A stretch of 64,000 bases of DNA from Opisthocomus hoazin. Taxonomy: Eukaryota > Chordata > Aves > Opisthocomiformes > Opisthocomidae. Within the stretch, counting starts at the first letter, position 1, and each line of letters begins with the position of its first letter. The position numbers and the translations under genes are program-made. The notes beneath the pieces were generated by a model, which made no database searches, was not told the DNA's origin, and saw only the letters and a list, made by a program, of their open reading frames with translations. Below are positions 46,946 to 60,700 of the stretch, piece after piece. Location: assembly GCF_030867145.1 (NCBI RefSeq), contig NC_134453.1, forward strand, positions 1,483,001-1,547,000. The letters are read 5' to 3'.

Positions 46946-49768
46946 ATCCCAACTGGCAACAGTAGGATCAGGTCAATCAGAATTAATGAAAAGTTTTTTC
47001 TCATTTCCCTTTGAACAGCAATTCTCTCTGCACAGTGAGAGACCTACCAACTCTAAAGTTGACCAAATATTTTGAGTAAAGACACAAAAATTAAAACTCA
47101 TGGTAAATCAGAAAATCCACGACCAACAAGAAAGAAAATAGACATAATAATTTTCAAGGGTTTCACAATTCCAGATACACGTCAGAATCCAAAAGCATCT
47201 CTTAGAAAACAGATCCATCTGCTCTGGCAGCGTCACAGTTACATAGCAAAAGCATTAATAGGTTGATAATGACTGACTATGGGGTTTGCAGTTTTTCAGA
47301 TCCTCCTTTTCAGGCTAAAATGGGTATAAACTCATTTAGTCAACTTCAAACCCTCTGCTGGCAGCACTGCTCATCTTTATGACACCCAGAGTCTGAAATT
47401 AAGTTTTCCTATACCAGCACCCTTTTGTGTCCCCACGAACATAATGATGCCGAGAGATGGGCAACACAAATGGACTGTTACAGGAGAAAAGATAACTGCA
47501 GCATACAGTCATTCCAGTTCAAGACTGGGATCACAATGGACCCTCTCATTAAGCCCTTGAGGGGCAAAAATCCCCTCAGTTTTCCTCCCACCAAGCCAAG
47601 GCACTATCTTACCACAGACAGGATCTTCACAAGATCTCAGAGCACAATACTTGTCTTCATCAAAGCCTTGACTTCCCTCAGCTCTGTTTTACTGATATAT
47701 ATACAGTGTAATTCAGGAAGTGCCCTCCTCATAAAAGATTTCCTGTATATGCAAATACATAGGATCACAAATACTAGTGTACATCCTCAGCAAACAGTTC
47801 TTGTAACGTGCTGAGAAGTGGTGACTTTCCTTCTATCTAGTCCTGCTATTTTATTTCAGTATTTCCTCCAAGTCCTGGACTCTGTGCCTGCCTTTTTGTT
47901 TTTCCTGCACTGTCACTACAGAAGACTGTAGTTCAATAAAATTCCTTTTCCCTGATCTAGCCTCTAGGACAAGAACATCACTGACATCTTGGATATGGCA
48001 ATTACTTTTGTTTAGTAATTGATTTACATATTCTGCTGTTTTTCCTGAGTGGCAACTTCTTTGTTCTAACTTATAAGCAAACTAAATTCCAGCTATAACT
48101 GACCAGTCTATGCAACCAAAAGTTACTTTTCTGCTATTGATACATAAGGGATCAAATCACTCTTTAAAATACTCTTTAATGGCCATAAAAATCTTGACAG
48201 CATTTAAAAAAAAATATTTTTACGTCAAACCAGTTGTCTCCACTTACTGTGTAGTGCTTTATCAGTATTTTTTATTTTATTTTATTCTACTCTATTCTTA
48301 TTTGAATGTCAATTGTTTACAACTAGAAAGCATCGCTCATTTCTTGCTTAGTTTCATACACTTCAGGTAGTTTTATCTTGTGTGGTACAATACCTCACAC
48401 AGTGGGCCTTATCCATGATCAAAGCCTTTCATACCTGGTCAATACAAAGTTAGTATCTATGAATATCCAACACCAACAATACTTTCAGTTGTCACCTAGG
48501 TCAGTGTGCCATAAAAACCAAAAAAAAGTTGTGCTGAAATTCTCCAAAGTACATTGAAGTGATAAAGCAGAAATATCTCTATTTTTTTTAATAAAAAAAC
48601 CTCCAAAGAACGAGGAAACTCACAAATACGGATAGATATGAGGATTCTCCAAGTAGGAATTGATGAAAGACTTTCCAAATAGCAAACAAACTCTGCCCTA
48701 CCATCAAGAGAAGTTCTAAGGAACTAGGGGGTGCTTTACATTTGTCCTATGCACCCCTGCAAGCAGGATACAAGGGGAACGTGGTACAACCTCCAAGTAC
48801 TCTCAGGGCATCAAGTCTTGCTTTGAGTCCACCTTGCTCGTGCTGCCAGCACCCCAAGGAGTATCTATACACGTGGATGAATAAATCTACGTTTCCACCA
48901 TGAGCTCTGTATGCACAAGCCCCTTCAGAAACAGGAGAGTTACGACAGCTTTGGCAGTGCCACAATAGTTGTGCTGAGAGTCTGAGGTGTACTAACTCAA
49001 ACGATGCAGCATACCCACACTATGTGTAACTATCTACACACAGCATCCAGAGCAGTGCAGAAGTGGAGCAAATTCTTTGTGATCCACAATCAGACATGTA
49101 CGACGTCAGGGAAGAAACCTCATCTTTCCTTGCACTTCTGAATTCCTTTGATAAAATGACCTCTGGGAAACAGATACTGTCTTAATGCAGACAGCAGTTC
49201 TACCCACAGTGTCAGTGGGTTTGAACATTTACGTCTCAGCAGTGCAATGCTTTATAAAAGCTTCTACCAGAAAGTTTTCTAGAGGAGTGGTTTCATTTTC
49301 TGTACTCTGATATCAGATCTAGCTCTCAGCATTTGAGAAAGACCAATAAAATCTGTCTGAAATACATAATTCCGTATCACTGATGACCTATGTATGTTCT
49401 CACAATGCCATGGCAGTCATAAAATGAAGTCATTTATTATTATTATTATTATTATGTCTCTACTTACTAATTCTTAACAGGAAGATGGGAGAAATATGTA
49501 GCTAATCTTCCTTGTACTTTTTTCTTCTGGTTTGTGTTTCACTTCTCAGAATCAGAACATGCTCAGGTACCTGCTTTCTCATCTGTACCTATAAATATCC
49601 AGATTAACAGGAAACAGATCACTAGAAAGGCATGTTGCCATACGTATTTTGTTTACTGACAGCATAAAACACTAGGCTACACTATATAAGCCTCAGAAGA
49701 GGTACAAAAGGCTACTTTCAAAATGTTTGGTCAATATATTTCAATTCAGAACTCAAATGACTACTTAC
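46946..49768. other. A+T-rich DNA, no supported exon
   Basis: A TTA-type trinucleotide run lies at about 49,434-49,455. If C18orf54 has exons beyond 49,769, they should lie here, but I could not find them. Confidence 0.4.
49434..49455 (+). repeat. short (TTA)n microsatellite
   Basis: About seven perfect TTA/ATT trinucleotides. Confidence 0.9.
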
Positions 49769-49831
49769 AGCTTTTCTCTTTGTCTCTCAACTTGCTGTTG
49801 CCAAATGGGGTAAGTCCTGCTCCTCTCTCCC
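49769..49831 (-). CDS. C18orf54: possible extra C-terminal exon of C18orf54
   Basis: If the GTAAGT after NSIQ is used, a small exon here continues in frame: from either AG at 49,832 or 49,817, both in the same frame, it reads TYPIWQQQVERQREKL and ends at a perfect GTAAGT donor (phase 2). The acceptor has a poor pyrimidine tract, and no following terminal exon was found. Confidence 0.4.
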
Positions 49832-51627
49832 CTGCATAAGTGCCAGTGCTTATCAGTGGCTTTCACAAGCTTATTCTGTTTAACTATGCTGGAAGAAAAA
49901 AAAAAATATTCTATTACTTCTCTACCTATTTAGGCCCACTGAAGGATTTTATATGCTCTAAAGCTAAGAACATTAGGAAAACAGGAGGGAGATTAGGTCT
50001 TCCCAGTGACAACCAGCTATCGGATCAGTTCAGCTGTAACATCCTATGACACCTCTAAACGAGCGCCTTCTCTCCCCAAAGAGCCAGGCTTTACTAGGCT
50101 GTGACAGGGGGACACTTGGAAAGGACTTCAGACACTTTTTGAGATAATATATTTGGCAAGTTTGCGGTCAGGGAACAAGGGATGTACAATTACATCAACT
50201 CAAATCCTGTTAGAAAGAACAGCACTGAAAATATTACGTAATTATATTATTGCTAAACCTTACTGCTTAACTTTACATGTGATACTGAGCTCCCCGTTTC
50301 CAACAATAACAAATGTGATGACTAGAACTGGCCAAATAATTTAATTTTTTGTAAGTTTTTATAAACACACAGAAATTCTTCCATGAAAACGTTCACATTA
50401 TTTTAATTAAATATTCTTTAAAAAGTAGTATCTCTGGTCATATATTGTTAGATCCTACTGGAAGCACTAATACTCAATTAAGCTTTCAAGTAATTAATGA
50501 AGAGAACAAATATGTACAAAAATACTGAATACAACATTTTTGAGAACATGCACTGGTTCAGCTTTCAGAAAAACTTTGACCAGTGGTCAGGTTGACAAAT
50601 TATTTGAATTACACAATATTAAAACATTCTTGGATATCAGCTTCACAGATGACACTTTTTTCCTTGTCTATCTTCTTCGTGATTATTGGTCTGCTCTTGT
50701 TCGTTACTGTTATCTTCAACAAGACTTTTCAGACGTGACAAATGGTGTAAGGCTCTAGATCAGGAAAAATGAAGACTTTAACAACAGTGTACACATTACT
50801 ATTTGCATTTAACACAAAATGATGTTGACTTCTTACAAACAGCTTAACAGTTTGAATGGTTTATGTACAGCTTACAGCTCTACATCTAACTGTTCCACTT
50901 AGTCTGTTTTAGAGATTATAAATTAGACTAAGTTATTTTTAAAAAAGAGAAAGTACTTTTTGGAACTGAAATTTTAAATATGTATTCTCAAATACAGGTG
51001 CTCACACAAACAGGCAGCTCCTATTAAAATATTACAGAATGGGTATTTAACACTGGATATTAAACATTGCAAAACACTGTGTCATAAAATAGCATATCAG
51101 TACTGAAAGCTGCTGTATTTGTTTCAAATAAAATCTTTTCATTTTATATTACAGTGTAAAACCATATTGTAACACCGAGTTTTGTTGAAACAAGTGTTCT
51201 ACATAATGAAACCATTTTTGATTCTGCTTTTTCTCAAACTTATTATTTCTTTAGTCACTTATAACTGTTCAGTAGGACTCTGCTGATTTCATTAATGAAA
51301 TATTTTCTAGCATTTTCTCCACTGCAGTGAATAAAAGTAGAAAATGTTTTGTCCCATATTACAAATTTCTATAAGTCTGATTAAAGTCCATCTGTGAGCA
51401 GCAATAATTAAACTATGAATTTAGATGAAATACAAATGTTTATTTACAGAGTACATCTCTGAAATATCACCAGATATTTCTCTGCTCCATGAACAGCCGT
51501 GTTTTTAATTTTATTCACTAACAACTTAAAGTTTTCAGATCACATGACCACTCTCTCAGCTAATTTATCATTCCTGTTCTGCACTTTCCAAAAACAGTGA
51601 AAAGTCAGAAGATCAATGGTCACTTAC

Positions 51628-51701
51628 TTCTGAATAGAATTAGTAAGAGGGATTATCTCACTGTCACTCAGTTTTAGTTCAGCCTCTGCTTTTTCAGAAA
51701 G
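51628..51701 (-). CDS. C18orf54: C18orf54 penultimate or last exon
   Basis: Reads LSEKAEAELKLSDSEIIPLT then NSIQ. The sequence CAGAAGTAAGTGACC either stops (AAG TAA) or splices at AA|GTAAGT. An AATAAA on the minus strand at 51,515-51,510 could serve the unspliced form. Confidence 0.82.
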
Positions 51702-54700
51702 CTTTAAAAAAACAAGCAAAAAAATGTTAACTGAGAGAAGGAAAAGCATCTGAATATGACATAAAATATGGAATTTTTATAGCACATTGCATTGGAAAGT
51801 ATTACTAACAACTTCATAGCATCATAAAGTAATTCAGGTTGGGAGGGACCTCAGGAGGTGGGCTCCTGCTCAAAGTAGAGGCAGTTACGAGGTTACAGCA
51901 GGTTGCTCAGGGCTTTATCCAGACAAATTTTGTTTGAGAATGAAGGCTGCACAACCTCTCTTGAACAACTTGCTCCACTGCTTGGCTGTCTTCAGGATTG
52001 AAAAGTCTCCCCCAATGTCCAACGTGAACCTCCTGTTTCATTTTATGCCTGTTTCTCATCCTTCCACATGCATCACTGAAGACCCTGGCTCCATCTTCTC
52101 GACACCCTCCTCATAGCAAGGCTTCTGTTAGGTCTTCCAAAACTTCCTCTTCTGCAGCCCAGACAAGCTCAGTTCTCTCAGCTCCCTCCCATAAGCAAGT
52201 GCCATAGCCCCCAACCACCTAGGTGCCCCTCCACCAGCTTATTGATGTCTCTGCTGAAGCGAGGGGCCTAAATCTGCATGCAATATTATAGATGTGGTCT
52301 AAGAAGTGCTGGGGGATACAGAGGGACAATCATTTCTCTTGATCCACTCACTGTGCTCCTGGCCACACAGCCCAGGTCTTGCTGTTCCTCCTTTGCTGCC
52401 AGGGCTCATGCTCAGCTTGGACCTACGAAGACCCCCTGGGCTCCCCAGCCAGGCAGCCCCCAGTATTGCTGCAAGGGTTCCTTCCTCCCCAGGTGCAAGG
52501 CCTTGCATTTGCCCCTGTTGAATTTCGTGAGGTTCCTGTCGGCCCATTCCCCCAGTCTGCCCGATCCAGATATATATGGAGCATTTCATTCTCTACTGAG
52601 TATTGGGTATAAGAACTGTATGTAAGCAACATGATGAAAAAGGTAAAAAGAGATAATAAAGTCTATGAAAATACTGTGAAACAAAAGTGCCACAAAATGC
52701 CAACTCAGTGATGGCAAAGGAGGCATGGGTAGAGCATATGAGAATGCCCCGCTTCTTAAAAATTCAGTACATGCCCCCGAAAGCCTAGAATTACCGGGGA
52801 TATTACCAGCAGCCAACATTTTCCAGAACACAGCTGTAGCTAGAGCAGCAGAGGGGAGCAGAAGAGCCCGAAATGCCGCCACCTCCTGGCTCGCCAGCCC
52901 TGCTCGCTGCAGCACCCGAGGCCACTGTCACCCAGTTACTGCCCACCCCGGCGTCCCTGCGAACAGGGGGCCTGCAGCTCAGGCAGCACAGGACCCCCGC
53001 TTGCAGCAGCAACAAGACACCCGGCATTTCGGGCACCGCAGCCTCAGCGTGTGCTCCCAGTGCAAACTGGACTGCATCTGCTGGCAGTGCTCTTTCTGAG
53101 ATGACTGGAAACCAAGTCTATAAAAAGACTAACCATTTTTCTCAGAAACGTACACAGCACATCGATTTTGACAAGATGCAACACAAGGAAACTGACTACT
53201 CACTTTTTCAAGCTCTTGCTGGTGCTCAGCAGTTTCATTCTGGCTTAAACTTCCCTGAATTGCTTGAAGTTTAAACAACGTTTGCTTCAAAGCCTCCAGG
53301 GGCCTGTGATGATGACCTCCAGAAAACATATTTTCCTAAAGGAAAAGCCAAAGAATGTGTCGATCTTGCAGTGTACTGCAGTGCACATACAACAAAACAA
53401 AATAACATAAACAACCTCTGACATTTCCCAGAGACAATTTAAAGGCTAATTTCTACGAGTGTTTGCCTCTATCTGTTCTTTAAAGGTCTGTTTCTGAGTT
53501 GTACATGTATGATGCTACACTGGTTCATCTTCATTTACGCCACTGCATGGTCAGTGAAGTCACTGTAAATACAAACATTGAGGAAGACGTGAAGCAACAC
53601 AGAAGGGCCTCAGCTCTGGTTTGTGTAAAATAATTCAAGAATATTCAGACTGTCAGTCCTTGGAATGCTATGACAGCAGTGCTGGAACATGTGTCAACGT
53701 TTCAGAACTGACAGAGCAAGTAAGCTTCCTTAATGATAAACCTAGATTGACTCAATTAGCATCTATATGATATCTGCTCATTCTGTAATCAACAAAGCAG
53801 ATGAAGTCAAGGTGACAAAAAATTGTGGATAATCTAGAAATACTTCCGTCTAGAAATGTCTGATGATCTAGCAGAACCAAGAGAATGGGAAGCACGCAGG
53901 ATGAAATTCAGTGAAGCACCATTCAGACAGAATAATTTGAATTAGTCATGCCCCTCGTTAGGTTCTGTGTCAATTAACTCCTTAGGGAAACACAAGTATG
54001 CGCCACAGTGGAAAAACTTCAAGAGTAATGGTCTGTTTACTACAAGATGGGAAAACAGAATCTGAGAGCAGTTAAGATTCAAGGACAACAAGGCAGAAAG
54101 TAAAGGAAGCATACCAGTACATAAATTAATAGTATGCCTTTCAACTAGAATATTGGGCTCAGTGCTCATCTCCCTTGCTGAAAAATAAGATAATCAGATA
54201 ATCAAAATGAAAGACTGAACAATATTAAGACTGCCAAGAAGGCAATTGATATGGAAGAATGGGTATAAAATAATGAATAATCAAAACACTAAACTCAATC
54301 CATGATCCAATTCCAGTGCAACAGTTTAAATAATAAGAAATATGTTACTTTGCTTAGCTCTTGAACTTGACTCATACCCAACAGTACATCAGCCAGACTA
54401 GGAAATTAGTCATATTTAATACATCAGTACTAAAAAAATTTCTTCCTTTACTCAAAACAGGAAAATTATTTTTTAAACAAAACATGGAGTGTAAAAGTCA
54501 AACTATTACTAAGCCAAGCATTTTATAGTTAGATGCTTTCTTCATTATAATTGTGACCAAGGGTTAGATTATGTGATTTAATAACTGTATCAGTTCATCG
54601 TGCTCAAACATGACTAAACTACTGCAGTTAGACTTCCTACTTTATATATTATACAAGATAAAGCAATTTGCAGGTATTCCCCCTTCTAATATTTACCAGC

Positions 54701-57700
54701 CTTACATATTTCGGGCACTCTCAGAAATAAATACTCAGTTTTACTGACCTTATTTTTGTCACTTAAACAGTCTTCCAAGAATTTATGTATGATATCTGCC
54801 TTGGGGAACGGTAGAGCATTCTCCATGTCCTCACAGCACACAGGCACTGGTGGTTTGCTAAACCAACATTAAACATGCAATGAAGAATAACAACAGGTTT
54901 ATAAACTAAAAGAATTGTTTCAGGATATAGTCATTGTATGAAACCAGGTATCTTGCATCACTGCATCACCAAGGGGGCACTGAGGAGTCCTGTCAGCACT
55001 TTGGTGCATGCCAGAGAAACACGTAACTATTTTTTCAGGTTTTGTCAATATAATCAAAACCTGGGCAGCCATAAAAATCAACTAAAAAACCTCCACAAGA
55101 CAAGGACTTCTTAGCTATAATTTATTATACATGGGTATTTTTCTTATACCTGGCACTCCTCCATTAATATTCAGCATTAAACAGCTACCTTCTGCTTACT
55201 GACCTCTAATTCTTCTAAAGTCTCTAAGGTATTTTAATTCAAAGGTAGTAGTCTCCTAGAAACATACAGTAATGAAGCCTGATGTCCAGTGATGTTCTCC
55301 TACGTGGGTATTCTGGTGGCTAGCAGGAGGTCAGGTTATTAGCCTCTGTCTAGAGGAGCATGAATAGTACCAGTCCTACTATCACATGCCAGAATGCTGC
55401 AGTTTGAGACTTACTCATCTGTTAAATATTGGTGGAATTAGCCAATAGTTCCAAATCTTCTGGGGTAAAGGGCAACTGACAGACAACATCCAGACCCACA
55501 TACATCTAGCTTCTTAAGAAATATAGGAAACTAGGAAATTCTAGTATTGATTTTTAGCATTCTTTGATGCTGTGAAATAAACTTTCAGTTCCTGAACAAT
55601 TGAAAATTCACTCCCAAGGCTGCTCCAAAACTTCCCAAGGCCACACCACTTTTTTTTTTTTAAATGGACTTCCTACTATTGTTTTTCATAAACTATTAAA
55701 TCTGTCCACTTAAGTTCCATTACATAATTTTTCTCTTGAAATATATTTGTATATCAATGATATATAAGATATATTATTAAAAGGCAGTAATAAGTAATAG
55801 TGATAGCACTCTCTGCAAGTCAATGAAAAACGGAAAGCAGTGCACCAATACCCTGACCTAGAAATATCAAACATTTAGCACTAGCAAGAAAACTAACAGT
55901 AAATCCCTTCTTTATGTACATGCCACACCACCATTACCTAGAACCTATACACAAAAGCAACTAAATACATTATTTTGGACTAATTTGTTTGTGAAAACAC
56001 ATACATGTTTACTTACAAAGCACCTGGAGCATTCTCCCACGATCTTTCTGCTCCGAGTATATCTGTTGTGGAAGGACTGCCATCATTTTCCAGATTATTT
56101 GACAAACCTTCAGGTGAACTCTCCAGACCTCTGTCAGCCTTCCACATAAGTAGCTCAAGCTGGGCTTCTGAAACACAAGGGCACAATGTGCGAAACCGTC
56201 TTCAAGGGCATTATTTCCACATTACTTTCAATTTTATGTAATAATCACTACAGATGAATTAGCTCTGGAAATATTTTACAGAGAGCATAGCCTCAATACA
56301 ACTCCTTTGGTTAGCTTGGTATGGCAGTATGGCATGTGGCTCATCAGTATCAAACGGGATCTGCAAGGTTCTAGCCAGGAGAGTATTTAAATTAGCCAAG
56401 CATTTCTTTTCCTAACTTAGGTAAAACAAGTATCATATGCAGCATTCAAGATTATTTAACATTTTTAGTGTGCTTTCATGCTATAGAAAAACACAATATT
56501 AATTCACAATACAATGTTAAATATTACTTATTAATACTGCAAGTTCTTCAGTTAGTGTTCCTATTATTTTGTACAGGTTCTTCTAATAGCTGCTTTTACA
56601 GACACCTGGAGAGAAATCATGCAACATGTACACACAAATCACACATACAATCACATACAGGACTCACATTTAAAAACAGGTTGAGACAAACACTCAAAAT
56701 GACAGGCACAGTCTCACATATCTTTTTTCATACCTAGCCTGTTCATTATTGGTAAACTTTTCTGTTAGGGGGAAGAAAAAGCTATAACCCTATATTTAAA
56801 GTTCATCATGCGTATACATCAGAAAGCTATTCACAGATGTTTGTATACCCAGCATTTTGTTGCTTTGAATTCACAACATAAACAACATTTTCACTTAGTT
56901 TTTACATATAACCTCTTGGAAAAAGGGACAGATCATTATTTATGCTTTGCATGACAAAGAAAAAATATTTTTCTTTTTGAATAAACAAACTTAGACAGAA
57001 GTGAAGGTAATTAACCCTTTGAAATGTTAATCTCATATCAAAGTAAATCTTGCTGATATTTAATAAAACAAAGATGGTGCTTCACCACAGGAGGACCTCT
57101 CTGCTTCTGCAGGGTGATGGCCTGCTGCAAAGAGTAGCTACATGACAGATGCCACAGAAACTCTTTACATAAACTAAAGGCACTGCATAACCTAAGTATA
57201 TAAATATTATTATTTATATATTTAGTTATAAATATCTGCTGCTGACTGTTTAAAGTTGAGAAAACGACTGCACAATAAATAGTATTTTTTACCAATTTGA
57301 CAGTTTTGTTTACACTATGTTTAGGAAACTCTCTCCCCAAAGGTTACACTGTGTGATTTAATGCTTGAAATTCTATTAAAATATTTATGGAATTACTGTC
57401 ATTATCTTGCAGTAAAGTACTAAATATGCCAACTTAATAAAGACTTTGTTGTAAAAGGGATGTTTAAATATTGATTTATATATGAAAACTTACAGTATTA
57501 AAGCTGGTTAACTTGGTCAACTACTAGTAAGTGCTTTGAGTCATTTGTCAAAGATGGAAATGAATAAGCCTACTGGACAGTGCAGTCAGACTAGCATAGC
57601 TACAGAGTGTTGGTTTAAAAATGTACATGTCTTTAGACACATACCCTCAAAATGAAAAAAATCAAGTTGTATCAATTCTAGTTACCTCTGAACCGCTTTT

Positions 57701-60700
57701 TAGCATGTCTGGAAAACAAGTTAGCAAATGGGAAGCATGTATTTGGACTGCCATAGCTGCAAGTTCCTTTTACTTTGTTCTCACCTCTCAGATCCAGGCA
57801 ACCACTTTGTTCAAAAAAATTAGAACTGTCTTTATCTACAAAGTGTCTTTTTTCCAGGATCTCAGAATTCTGTGAGGAGGAAGCTTTGCCTTGTGTATTA
57901 AAATTTTGACCATCACTTTCTTTAGTTGGATCAGAAAAAAGGTTGTAACTCTTGAGCCAGACTGGGTAGTGAAAATTGGGAATACTCCTTATCCCCGATA
58001 CACTTAAGTCAGACTTCTGACTGGTAATCCACCTTGGATAATTCTTGAAAGCGTTAGAGTTCTCTTCAAAAGACAAGGGTCTCAAACTTCCTTTAGAGGA
58101 GACAGAATCGTACTTATCAGGCGTAGACACATTGTGTTTCTTTCTGCGGAAGTCTTTGTCTGGATGCTGGTGAGCAACAGCTTTCCCATTCTCCTGGAGA
58201 CTGAAACCGTTTTCAGTTGTGAGCGATGAGGTTTGGTAAGGGCAGAAAGATGTTTTAAGTGGCTGTCTGCTCCACTCAGTACTTCGATGCCTTGATTTAA
58301 AAGGACTATGCTGGACAACGGGCAGCGATCCATCTGCTGGAAATGCTAACAGATCATCCGTCGCAAGACTCATCAAGTCTAGGTCACACTCCGTCTGCCT
58401 TCTGGAGGGTGAAGCAAGAGAACCCGATCCTACGTGCTGATCAAAATCATCCAGTGCTGAAAAACAAAGATATTTTACATGAGCTGCTAAACTTCAAGCA
58501 TACCAAAAGGATACATTCGGAAGATCCAGCATGAAGTAGTAATTTAAAGCTGAAATATGTTATTTACCAGTGGGTACCAAATTACAGTTCTTACAAGAGT
58601 GGTTCCATTTCTAATCAGAAGCTTGCTAAAAACCTTACAGGTCAAAAGCTACCCCTCCTTTCATAGCACAAAGCATTTACAGTTTTGTGTATTTTCTTTA
58701 TTTTTTTCTTGAAGAGAAGAAAGAAATCTACATTCCATTCTTGGCTGCACATTCAGAATTCTATATTTTGCAAGTATGTCTTCAAGCATTTCAGTCCTAG
58801 TAGCGACACTCCCTCCACACAGTAATGTTAGGGATGACTCCCTCATATTGACATCAAGCACATTTACTAGGAAAAAAGTCTAAAAACAATAGCCTGAAAG
58901 GCAGATAACCAGATAATGGGCCTCTAGACCCATTTTGTGATTCTGCAGAAACTTATGCTGTATAAGATTTGACTGGGCAGTTTTTCCAGGAAGAATTACA
59001 GCATTAAATCCCTTTTTTTTACTGCAGCTATGAAGCAATTTGATTCACAAAAACAGGTTTTCTTCAGCTAGCACCTGGAAGTTATTTTTTCTCACCTTCA
59101 CTGTAATATCAGTAAGCGAAATCTGTATACTGCAGACTATTATAACATACAAAACGTACATGCAGAATAGCTAACACGTGAACGGAGCTAATGAGCCTTC
59201 TGCAAAGAACAGCAATGGAGAAATTTCAAAGTAAAATATGAGATGACACATTTTCTTTTAGTGATAATCAGAATTCTTATTTTTGTTTTGGAAATCAGTT
59301 AAACATCAGTAGAAGATTGTTTGTATTAGAAAAACATAACCCGATATAGCCCAGCTAAAAAATGCCCGTCTCAATAAGAGAAAAGAAAGGTGTGAAGAAA
59401 AAAAAAAGCCCTTCATAATATGATACACTACCATAACTGTCCATGCCAACACAACCTAGGCAAGCATCCTTTTTCTGATACAAAGTTTGCCTGTACTTGG
59501 GACTTAATTATTTTCAATGTAATGGCCAAACCATTTGCAATATAAATTAGCTCAAGCATAGTTATCACTTAAATGCTTACGTATTCAAGCTCACTAATAG
59601 TGACAAAAACCAATTCAAGCCCATATACATTAATCATTTGGGTTAGACTTCAGACCCAAAAGTACATTCCATAAAAATCAAATGTATGAGAGGCAAATTT
59701 TGTTCTAAGACAAAGCAGTGTTTAAAGGAACTCCTTCAATTAATTAGCTTCTGATACTTACTCTGGAAAGGAAACAGATTTTTTTTCAAGACTTGGGTTT
59801 AAGCAAGGATTTACACTATCTCTAGCATATATTCACATATAGAAAATACAAGTTTATTCCATACTCTGGAATTTATTATTGCATTTATGAGCGTGGTCAC
59901 GAGTTCTCACCAATCCACCAAGCTTCTACAAAAAAGCATTAAATAATGACAAATACTGCTAGACATAGCCAAGCATCATTTACTATACCATAAAGACTTG
60001 AAAGCAGTTGTGCAAGGAACATTCCTTCAACCAAACACAACTGGTGCGAGACAAGGAGATGCAATACTATTGGCAATGAAAAAAAAAAAACCACCACGAA
60101 AAACAGCAAACACCAGAACTTACCAAAAGGCATATTTGCAGAAGACATACCATGTTTTTCTCTGGCAAGGCGCTTTGAAAACCTCACTTGTTTGGGAGTG
60201 CTTTGAAATATGCAGATTTTTCCAGTGCTTGTTTCTGAAGATGTCAGACTTAGATCAAAATCTTCAATATAAGCCTCCAGAGCTTCAGATGCAGAGCTGT
60301 AAAGCTTGTCCTTGTAGTGAATCAAACTGTCTGAGTATGGATTATTGCTGTCAACGCTATAACTTGTTAGAAGAGAAGATATTGTCGAGTCAGGAGAGGT
60401 GATACTGCTTTCTTTTATTGAGCTTGTCATGGTTTTTATCCAGATTTCTATCAGAATCTTCACTCATCTTTTTAATCAATCTAAACAGATAAAGAAAGAA
60501 CACCGCAAGTGATCATCTACACTGAAATGACTTCTCACAAAAACTGTAATGTATCTAGGATTTTTTACTTATGCCATGTTATTATTTTCCTAAAAATTAC
60601 TGTTTACCTATTCAGCTTGCTGCTTTTCAAATAAGTTTGTCATATATATTCGCCACCACTAGAAAAGTAAAAGGCAGAAAATTAGGGCTTTGGGAGAAAA

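Noticed and set aside
48747-48965. Minus-strand 72-codon frame with Cys-rich start, as a last C18orf54 exon
   Set aside because: No matching acceptor or phase could be found, and the composition is not like the other exons.
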